Shown here: piece by piece, positions 1 to 5,861 of the stretch
Layout of the letters: the number at the start of each line of letters is the position of its first letter
How positions within the stretch are numbered: position 1 is the stretch's first letter
From: an uncultured Marinicella sp.
GTDB taxonomy: Bacteria > Pseudomonadota > Gammaproteobacteria > Xanthomonadales > Marinicellaceae
NCBI GenBank assembly: GCA_938008005.1
Contig: CALLLZ010000003.1
Location: 1 to 8,569 of the forward strand
Length of the DNA stretch: 8,569 bases
Reading direction: 5' to 3'
The notes under the pieces: generated by a model
Told to the model about the DNA's origin: nothing
The model's database searches: none
Seen by the model: the letters and a program-made list of their open reading frames with translations, nothing else
Program-made: the position numbers and the translations under genes

Positions 1-1836
1 CCTGATACACCAGACCAAGTCTGTACAGTCACCTCTGGCAGTGGCAACTTAGCAGGTAGTGATGTCACCGTTGCTGTCAACTGTGTTACCACTCAGTACA
101 ATGTGGATGTTTCTGTTACCGGTTTGGCAGCGACCAACTCAGTCAGCTTTGCCAATGGTGCGGATACATTGACTCTAAGTGCAGATGGTACTGGCACCAT
201 ATCTACTTTGGATGATGGTTCAGCTTACGCTGTGAACATCACCGCCCAACCAGATACACCAGACCAAGTCTGTACCGTCACTTCAGGCAGTGGCAACTTA
301 ACAGGATCTGATGTCACAGTGAATGTTTCTTGTACAACCACTCAATACAATGTCGACGTTTCTGTTACTGGTTTGGCAGCGACCAACTCAGTCAGCTTTG
401 CCAACGGCTTAGATACATTAACCCTCAGTACAGATGGTACTGGCACCATTTCAACATTAAATGATGGTTCACCATACTCTGTAAGCATCACTGCTCAGCC
501 TGATACACCAGACCAAGTCTGTACAGTCACCTCTGGCAGTGGCAACTTAGCAGGTAGTGATGTCACCGTTGCTGTCAACTGTGTTACCACTCAGTACAAT
601 GTGGATGTTTCTGTTACTGGTTTAGCAGCCACCAATTCGGTTAGCTTTGCCAATGGTGCGGATACATTGACTCTAAGTGCTGACGGTACTGGCACCATAT
701 CTACTTTGGATGATGGTTCAACTTACTCCGTGAGCATCACAGCCCAACCAGATACGCCAGATCAAGTCTGTACTGTCACTTCAGGCAGCGGTAACTTAGC
801 AGGTAGTGATGTAACAGTAAGTGTTTCTTGTACAACCACTCAATACAATGTCGATGTATCTGTCACTGGCTTGGCAGCGACCAACTCAGTCAGTTTTGCC
901 AACGGCGTGGATACATTAACCCTCAGTGCAGATGGTACTGGCACCATCTCTACTTTGGATGATGGTTCAACTTATGCTGTAAGCATCACTGCTCAGCCTG
1001 ATACGCCAGACCAAGTCTGTACAATCACTTCAGGCAGTGGTAACTTAGCAGGTAGCGATGTCACCGTTGCTGTCAACTGTGTTACCACTCAGTACAATGT
1101 GAATGTTTCTGTTACCGGTTTGGCAGCGACCAACTCGGTCAGCTTTGCCAATGGTGCAGACACCTTGACCTTAAGTGCTGACGGTACTGGCACCATATCT
1201 ACTATAGATGACGGCTCAGCTTACGCTGTAAGTATCACTGCTCAACCTGATACACCTGACCAAGTTTGTACAGTCACTGCTGGCAGTGGCAACTTAGCAG
1301 GTAGCGATGTCACTGTTGCAGTAAATTGTGTTACCACTCAATACAATGTGGATATTTCTGTAACCGGTTTAGCAGCAACCAACTCGGTCAGCTTTGCCAA
1401 TGGTGCGGATACATTGACTCTAAGTACTGATGGTACCGGTACCATCTCTACCTTGGATGATGGATCTGCTTATGCAGTGAGCATAACCGCTCAACCAGAT
1501 ACGCCAGACCAAGTCTGTACCGTCACTTCAGGCAGTGGCAACTTAGCTGGAGCAGATGTCACAGTGAATGTTTCTTGTACAACCACTCAATACAATGTGG
1601 ATGTATCTGTCACTGGCTTAGCAGCGACCAACTCAGTCAGCTTTGCCAATGGCGTAGATACATTAACCTTGAATGCTGATGGTACTGGCACCATTTCAAC
1701 TTTAGATGATGGCTCCGCTTACGCTGTAAGCATCACCACTCAACCCGATACGCCAAATCAAGTTTGTACAGTCACTTCAGGTAGTGGCAACTTAGCTGGA
1801 GCGGATGCAAATGTGAGTGTTACTTGTGTAACCACT
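1..1836 (+). repeat. Tandem array of 249-bp type-A units with 498-bp higher-order period
   Basis: Seven complete units of exactly 249 bp (83 codons) start at 94, 343, 592, 841, 1090, 1339 and 1588, preceded by a partial unit at 1-93. They are near-identical, differing mostly at synonymous positions. Unit ends alternate between a VNVSCTTT/VSVSCTTT form and a VAVNCVTT form. The partial unit and the second and fourth complete units carry the latter, the first and third the former; the alternation breaks at unit five. Bases 1-119 match 499-617 without a mismatch, two units apart. This indicates recent expansion by duplication of a two-unit block, or homogenisation. The array extends left of the window, so total copy number is unknown and assembly across it may be unreliable. 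Confidence 0.95.
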
Positions 1837-4185
1837 CAATACACTGTTGGCGTTACGGTAGCTGGTCTCGCAGCAGGTAATTCTGTGGTATTCCAAAACA
1901 ACGGTGGTGATGATCTAACCATCAATGCCGATGGCAGCGATACTTTTACCACAGATTTGGATGATGGCTCAGCTTATGCAGTTACCGTATTAACGCAACC
2001 AACTGTGCCGAATCAAACCTGTGTTGTAAGCGCTTCAAGTGGTAGCCTCGCAGGTAGCAATGTGAATTTAACAGTTACTTGCACCATTAACCTATATAAC
2101 ATCAATGTTGATGTTACTGGTTTAGCTACCGGAAACGATGTGGTGTTACAGAATAATGCGGGTGACGACTTAACCATTACTGCCGATGGAATCAGTACTT
2201 TTGCTACGGCTTTACAAGACCTATCTACTTATGAAGTAACGGTGCTTACTGAACCCACCTCACCCAACCAAACTTGTGTACTGGAAAATGAAGAAGGCAC
2301 ATTGGCTGGGGCAGATGTGACCGATATGACACTCACATGTACCATTAATACATATGACATCAACCTCAATGTAGCCGGCTTGGCATTAAGCAACAGTGTC
2401 AGCTTCATCAATGGTGCAGATACCATCACCTTCAATGCAGATGGCCTACAAACCATATCTACTCTAGATGATGAGTCAGCATATGACGTGAATGTCACTG
2501 TACAACCTGATACACCTAATCAAATATGTACCTTTGTTGATCCAGATGCAGGAACATTAGCTGGTGCTGACATCACCATTAATGTCACCTGCATCACGGT
2601 TCAATACACTGTTGGTGTTGATGTTTCTGGCTTAGCAGCTGGCAACTCAGTGGTATTACAAAACAATGGAGGAGATGACTTAACAGTAGCTGCCAATGGC
2701 ATCAGTACATTTGCCACTCCTTTGAATGATGGCTCAGTATTTAATGTAACAGTCTTAACCCAGCCTACATCACCCAACCAAACTTGCGTAGTATCAAGCC
2801 CAACAGGTAACTTGAATGGTAGCAATGTTGGTTTGACAGTTACTTGTACTACCAACCAATACAATATTGATGTCAATGTTACTGGCTTAGCCACCGGTAA
2901 CGATGTGGTATTACAAAATAATGCAGGTGATGATTTAACTGTCATTGCCGATGGAACCAGCACATTTACAACAGCATTAGATGACCTCTCAGCTTATGTA
3001 GTAACAGTTCTGACTCAACCAACCACACCCAATCAAACGTGTGTAGTGAACAATGGATCAGGCACACTTGCTGGAAGCGATGTTACGAACATTGATGTGA
3101 CTTGTAGTATAGATCAATACACCATCAGTGTTGATACAACTGGTCTAGCAACTGGAAACTCAGTGATCCTACAAAACAATGCGGGTGATGACTTAACTAT
3201 CTCGGTAGATGGCACAAGTACTTTTGCCACTGCATTAGATGATGAGTCCGCTTATATCGTTACTGTTCTTACACAACCAACATCTCCAAATCAAACCTGT
3301 GTATTAACCAATGATACTGGCACTTTGGCTGGCGCTGATGTAACCGATGTCACACTGACTTGTACCACTGAACAATATGACCTTATACTGAGTGTTACAG
3401 GTTTAGTTGCTACCAACTCTGTCAGCTTCGCCAATGGAGTGGATACTTTAACTTTAAGTACTGATGGTACCGGCACCATTTCTACTTTGGATGATGGAAC
3501 TGCTTACTCAGTGAGTATCACTGCTCAACCAGACACACCTAATCAAATCTGTAGTTTTGACGATCCAGATACTGGGAACTTAGCAGGTACAGATATCACT
3601 ATCAATGTATCTTGTACGATTGAACAGTACATGGTTGGTGTAGATGTCACTGGTTTGGCAGCAGGTAACACCGTGGTCTTACAAAATAACGGTGGCGATG
3701 ACTTATCTGTCAGTAGTAATGGACCCAACCTATTTGCCACCGCTTTAGATGACCAATCAGCCTACGTGGTTACTGTGTTGACTCAACCGACTTCACCCAA
3801 TCAAATATGTGAGGTGACCAATGCCAATGGAACAATTGCTGGTGCAGATGTCACTGATATCACAGTGACATGCGTCACTGAAACCTATTTCATTGGTGGC
3901 GAAGTGACTGGCCTGATCAGCGGCAACGGCTTTTTGCTTGATAATAACAATCAAGAAACCGAATTTATTCAATGTAATGGACCATTCGTTTTCAATACAC
4001 CATTAGATGACTTGAGTAGTTATTCTGTGATTGAACTGATGGATCCTGTGTCACCAATACAGGATTGTGAAGTGACTTTGGGTAACGGTACAGTAAACGG
4101 CGATGATGTAATAGACATTTTGGTTTCATGTGCGGCCACCACCGATACCGACTACATCTTCAGTGATGGTTTCGAGTGTCCATAG
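1..4185 (+). CDS. Giant secreted repeat protein, two-Cys beta-rich repeats (5' end outside window)
   Basis: The frame is open from base 1, so this is the C-terminal 1394 residues of a longer protein. A GTG at 103 lies inside a repeat and is not a real start. After a partial unit come 16 complete units beginning at 94, 343, 592, 841, 1090, 1339, 1588, 1837, 2092, 2350, 2602, 2857, 3115, 3373, 3625 and 3883. Each has the pattern V-x-GL-x(4)-NSV, then DDLT/DTLT, a DG turn, SAY-x-V, QP-x(2)-PxQ-x-C, and a second Cys about 20 residues later. Alternating hydrophobic residues and Gly/Asn/Asp turns suggest a small beta-sandwich (Ig-like) per unit with one disulfide, which implies export. Similar VLQNNGGDDLT units occur in many gammaproteobacterial surface proteins (family knowledge, from memory). 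The protein ends in IFSDGFECP, a recurrent C-terminal tail in such proteins. Signal peptide and any N-terminal functional domain lie outside the window. An adhesin or structural role is inference; no catalytic motif is visible. Confidence 0.92.
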   Translation, partial: PDTPDQVCTVTSGSGNLAGSDVTVAVNCVTTQYNVDVSVTGLAATNSVSFANGADTLTLSADGTGTISTLDDGSAYAVNITAQPDTPDQVCTVTSGSGNLTGSDVTVNVSCTTTQYNVDVSVTGLAATNSVSFANGLDTLTLSTDGTGTISTLNDGSPYSVSITAQPDTPDQVCTVTSGSGNLAGSDVTVAVNCVTTQYNVDVSVTGLAATNSVSFANGADTLTLSADGTGTISTLDDGSTYSVSITAQPDTPDQVCTVTSGSGNLAGSDVTVSVSCTTTQYNVDVSVTGLAATNSVSFANGVDTLTLSADGTGTISTLDDGSTYAVSITAQPDTPDQVCTITSGSGNLAGSDVTVAVNCVTTQYNVNVSVTGLAATNSVSFANGADTLTLSADGTGTISTIDDGSAYAVSITAQPDTPDQVCTVTAGSGNLAGSDVTVAVNCVTTQYNVDISVTGLAATNSVSFANGADTLTLSTDGTGTISTLDDGSAYAVSITAQPDTPDQVCTVTSGSGNLAGADVTVNVSCTTTQYNVDVSVTGLAATNSVSFANGVDTLTLNADGTGTISTLDDGSAYAVSITTQPDTPNQVCTVTSGSGNLAGADANVSVTCVTTQYTVGVTVAGLAAGNSVVFQNNGGDDLTINADGSDTFTTDLDDGSAYAVTVLTQPTVPNQTCVVSASSGSLAGSNVNLTVTCTINLYNINVDVTGLATGNDVVLQNNAGDDLTITADGISTFATALQDLSTYEVTVLTEPTSPNQTCVLENEEGTLAGADVTDMTLTCTINTYDINLNVAGLALSNSVSFINGADTITFNADGLQTISTLDDESAYDVNVTVQPDTPNQICTFVDPDAGTLAGADITINVTCITVQYTVGVDVSGLAAGNSVVLQNNGGDDLTVAANGISTFATPLNDGSVFNVTVLTQPTSPNQTCVVSSPTGNLNGSNVGLTVTCTTNQYNIDVNVTGLATGNDVVLQNNAGDDLTVIADGTSTFTTALDDLSAYVVTVLTQPTTPNQTCVVNNGSGTLAGSDVTNIDVTCSIDQYTISVDTTGLATGNSVILQNNAGDDLTISVDGTSTFATALDDESAYIVTVLTQPTSPNQTCVLTNDTGTLAGADVTDVTLTCTTEQYDLILSVTGLVATNSVSFANGVDTLTLSTDGTGTISTLDDGTAYSVSITAQPDTPNQICSFDDPDTGNLAGTDITINVSCTIEQYMVGVDVTGLAAGNTVVLQNNGGDDLSVSSNGPNLFATALDDQSAYVVTVLTQPTSPNQICEVTNANGTIAGADVTDITVTCVTETYFIGGEVTGLISGNGFLLDNNNQETEFIQCNGPFVFNTPLDDLSSYSVIELMDPVSPIQDCEVTLGNGTVNGDDVIDILVSCAATTDTDYIFSDGFECP
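1588..4140 (+). repeat. Diverged A-B1-B2 three-unit super-repeat
   Basis: Units here are 83/84 residues (type A: NSVSFANG, DTLTL), 85/86 residues (B1: VGVxVxGLAAGN, NNGGDDLT) or 86 residues (B2: GLATGNDVVLQNNAGDD). The order is A(1588) B1(1837) B2(2092), then A(2350) B1(2602) B2(2857) B2-like(3115), then A(3373) B1(3625) and a degenerate B-type terminal unit (3883). Three-unit blocks are therefore 762-765 bp. The A units at 2350 and 3373 share a PNQIC-x-F-x-DPD-x-G variant of the first-cysteine loop that is absent from the upstream A array, which supports duplication of whole A-B1-B2 blocks. The last unit carries an extra Cys in IQCNG. Confidence 0.85.
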
Positions 4186-4214
4186 CACTTAAACAATAGA
4201 AGACAGTTCTGAAA

Positions 4215-4254
4215 AGCTCACATTTGTTATCAAATTTTTTAACAGATGTGAGTT
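4215..4254. terminator. Hairpin between convergent genes, probable bidirectional terminator
   Basis: The arms 4215-4229 and 4240-4254 pair over 15 bp with two G-U wobbles on the plus-strand transcript. The 10-nt loop is tcaaattttt. The hairpin sits 30 bp past the stop of the repeat protein gene and 24 bp past the stop of the convergent methyltransferase gene. On the minus strand the stem is followed by CTTTTC, a short U-tract. On the plus strand the tail CTCCTTTG is weaker. It probably serves mainly the minus-strand gene and may stop both transcripts. Confidence 0.65.
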
Positions 4255-4277
4255 CTCCTTTGACTATAATTATAATG

Positions 4278-5108
4278 TTATGGTTTGGATAAGAGTAACA
4301 TCACATGCTCATTTTTAGACAAGTTCAATAACATGTCCCGGTCACAGATACAGTCTTTTTCGGGCGTCTTGTTGATACGTTTAACCTCATAACCTTGATC
4401 GAAAATGTGATTGATTAATTTAACCGGATCTGAATAGCTTCTGGGGTTGTATTCCATAAGAATTTTTAATTGGTTATTAGAATCACGTATACGCTTGGAT
4501 CCATACCAAAACATCTCTTCTGCACCTTCAATATCTACTTTAATGAAATCAATTTGCTGATTATCAGGAATTAAGTTATCTAGAGTGTTACCAGCCACCT
4601 TAATAACTTTTTCATCTTTTCTGATAACTGTCGAGTTCTTTTTAAAGTCACCCAGTCGACCATTCATGGTTTTATTATTTCCAAATGTAAATTCAAGTTC
4701 TTTGACTTGAGCCTTATAAACAGCGCAGTTGATCAAATCAGTTTTTGATAACATACCATTTACCTCTAACGAATCCTGAATCAATTCGCACAATTCAGGG
4801 TTTGCTTCAATGGTGTAGACTTTTCCACCTTGGTTACCAATTAAACCACACATCAATAATGTAAAATAACCAAAGTTTGCACCCACATCAATGACAGTCA
4901 TACCGGGCTTAATCAGTCGTGCCATACATTCAGTGTTCTGGATTTCCCAAACGCCTTTGGTCAATAAATGACTGCATATTTTTCTGTCTCTGGTATCAAC
5001 ATAACAATGAAAACGACCTAAAATTCTGCAAATACCCGTGTGTTCGCCTAAATAAGCATATTCTGTCATGGCATGGATGGTTTTTAAGTTTTCAAGCCCA
5101 CATACCAC
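4278..5108 (-). CDS. FkbM-family SAM-dependent methyltransferase
   Basis: A 276-residue protein predicted to transfer a methyl group from S-adenosylmethionine, usually to a hydroxyl in this family (Methyltransf_21/FkbM). Visible motifs: glycine-rich SAM motif I IDVGANFGYFT (residues 73-83), acidic motif II EANPE (101-105) ending the second beta strand, and the FkbM hallmark DFIKVDIEGAE (187-197). A conserved-looking N-terminal segment TEYAYLGEHTG...RILGRF...VDTRD (15-41) precedes the Rossmann fold, as in a subgroup of the family. No signal peptide or membrane segment is seen, so it is cytoplasmic. The start is uncertain. The longest frame uses GTG at 5108; an ATG at 5069 gives MTEYAYLG. Neither has a clear Shine-Dalgarno sequence, and a TGA at 5129-5127 closes the frame upstream. 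A different frame from ATG 5163 could be the true N-terminus if one base is extra (see findings). It converges on the repeat protein gene. The substrate cannot be read from the sequence; a glycan or secondary metabolite is possible. Confidence 0.88.
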   Translation of the reverse strand: MVCGLENLKTIHAMTEYAYLGEHTGICRILGRFHCYVDTRDRKICSHLLTKGVWEIQNTECMARLIKPGMTVIDVGANFGYFTLLMCGLIGNQGGKVYTIEANPELCELIQDSLEVNGMLSKTDLINCAVYKAQVKELEFTFGNNKTMNGRLGDFKKNSTVIRKDEKVIKVAGNTLDNLIPDNQQIDFIKVDIEGAEEMFWYGSKRIRDSNNQLKILMEYNPRSYSDPVKLINHIFDQGYEVKRINKTPEKDCICDRDMLLNLSKNEHVMLLLSKP

Positions 5109-5248
5109 TGTCAGCCAATCTACTGATCAAGAACTTACCATGTGCATCGACAGTCTTACTCATAAAAATTCACAACGTGGAAAAAACAGCTTAAATATTA
5201 CCATATCAGTGACGGTATCTCTTCGACAAAGACTGGAATAATTTGTAT

Positions 5249-5448
5249 TCATCTTTCATAAACAGTCCATTCAATAAAGTTCACATCAATTCCTTTCACA
5301 TCTAGAGTTCCGGAAACGCCAAATAAACCGCAGTCTATCAATTGGCTAGAAAATAGATATGACGACTCACTTTTCAATGAAAGGTGAATTTATGATCATA
5401 TGCAGTAAAGTGATTTGTATGATTTGTTAGCCAAACATCAGTTTTCAT
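5249..5448 (-). pseudogene. Frameshifted small gene, unrecognised product (about 66 codons)
   Basis: On the minus strand, ATG at 5448 opens MKTDVWLTNHTNHFTAYDHK and then hits TGA within a few codons. In the overlapping -1 frame the sequence continues as IHLSLKSESSYLFSS, QLIDCGLFGVSGTLDVKGID and VNFIEWTVYER to a TGA at 5251-5249. Adding one A to the AAA at the junction joins both parts into a single 66-residue protein. Its composition is protein-like (Trp, Cys, alternating hydrophobics) rather than random. The 200-bp length is exactly one base short of 67 codons. A weak purine-rich GCAGAG lies a few bases before the ATG. I do not recognise the family. It could be a decayed gene, a sequencing error in a homopolymer, or a remnant of something longer. 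It is transcribed in the same direction as the methyltransferase, about 140 bp upstream of it. Confidence 0.5.
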
Positions 5449-5459
5449 TTGGCTCTGCA
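5401..5459. repeat. Nested short inverted repeats
   Basis: TGCAG (5401-5405) pairs with CTGCA (5455-5459), and inside it AGCCAAA (5429-5435) pairs with TTTGGCT (5448-5454) across a 12-nt loop. A further ACACAT/ATGTGT hairpin with a 7-nt loop lies at 5464-5482. These overlap and follow the 5' end of the small minus-strand gene remnant. There is no U-tract on either strand, so a terminator is not supported; the pairing may be incidental. Confidence 0.3.
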
Positions 5460-5559
5460 ATTAACACATAATCAAAATGTGTAAATAAACAAGACACTTT
5501 AGGAAATTTCTTGTATCTATTCAAAATTTTTTGGCCGCCCTAGAGGCCCTACTTTTGAT

Positions 5560-5707
5560 TCTTAGGTTTTCAAGATCAAGGCGAATAATTGCAGGGTTGG
5601 TTACTCCATCTCAAAATTATTCACCAGCCGTAGGCCTAGATTGGAAAACTATGAAAGCCCACAGGGCTTCCTTAAGGAATCTCTGATTAGCAGCCACGAA
5701 CCTAAGA
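5560..5707. repeat. Nested inverted-repeat intergenic element, probable dispersed repeat
   Basis: The 148-bp segment is bounded by 9-bp perfect terminal inverted repeats TCTTAGGTT (5560-5568) and AACCTAAGA (5699-5707). Inside are GTTTTC (5566-5571) pairing with GAAAAC (5644-5649), and GAATAATT (5583-5590) pairing with AATTATTC (5615-5622), so the core can fold as one long imperfect stem. A separate AAGCCC-aca-GGGCTT hairpin lies at 5655-5669. The element sits in non-coding DNA between a gene remnant and a sensor kinase gene. The overall layout resembles small palindromic repeats or MITE-like elements scattered between genes in Gammaproteobacteria; that resemblance is from memory. No transposase is present and no target-site duplication is evident. 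Whether it recurs in the genome cannot be judged from one copy. Confidence 0.5.
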
Positions 5708-5861
5708 GTATTTAGTGTCTAAGGCTTAGCCGGTTAAACTTCAATATTTACCAATGCACCATTAAATCTTAAACCTCATCAAAAAAATAAAAACTTGGCG
5801 CATAATTAAAAAAACAACCTCAATTTATATTAAGCTATCTGCTTTCTTAATATTAATTGTA
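5708..5861 (+). promoter_or_regulatory. AT-rich leader of the hybrid kinase gene
   Basis: No gene fits here. The stretch is very AT-rich and must carry the kinase promoter, unless transcription enters from the inverted-repeat element. A CATAAT hexamer at 5801-5806 is a fair -10 match, but the -35 position reads ATCAAA, so the assignment is weak. A short palindrome CTAAGGCTTAG lies around 5719-5729. No Shine-Dalgarno sequence precedes the ATG at 5862 (the upstream bases are ttaattgta), and there is no alternative ATG, GTG or TTG in frame back to a stop at 5763-5765. The GTCGC-type tandem site seen after the gene is absent here, which argues against autoregulation through that motif. Confidence 0.3.

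Noticed and set aside
103..105. GTG as start codon of the repeat protein
   Set aside because: The frame is open from base 1, and this GTG is the Val of a QYNVDV repeat motif found in every unit. The gene starts upstream of the window.
1..1836. CRISPR array as an explanation for the regular repeats
   Set aside because: The 249-bp units are continuous coding sequence without short spacers, and the variation is mainly synonymous, so this is a protein tandem repeat.
2229..3740. Four minus-strand open frames (89, 120, 62 and 65 codons) within the repeat gene
   Set aside because: They are antisense shadows created by the repeated codon pattern of the plus-strand gene. They recur with the same register in successive units and contain no recognisable domain or ribosome site.
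4919..5194. Plus-strand 91-codon frame opposite the methyltransferase
   Set aside because: It mostly overlaps the FkbM coding sequence in antisense and is rich in Cys, Trp and His with no domain.
5206..5259. Minus-strand 17-codon frame MKDEYKLFQSLSKRYRH whose ATG overlaps the stop of the small gene remnant
   Set aside because: The ATGAAAGATGA overlap is suggestive of translational coupling, but the peptide is too short to support, no homology is recognised, and no clear ribosome site is seen.
5531..5686. Plus-strand 51-codon frame from a TTG through the intergenic inverted-repeat element
   Set aside because: The sequence is explained by the palindromic element, the composition is low-complexity Leu/Arg rich, and there is no ribosome site.
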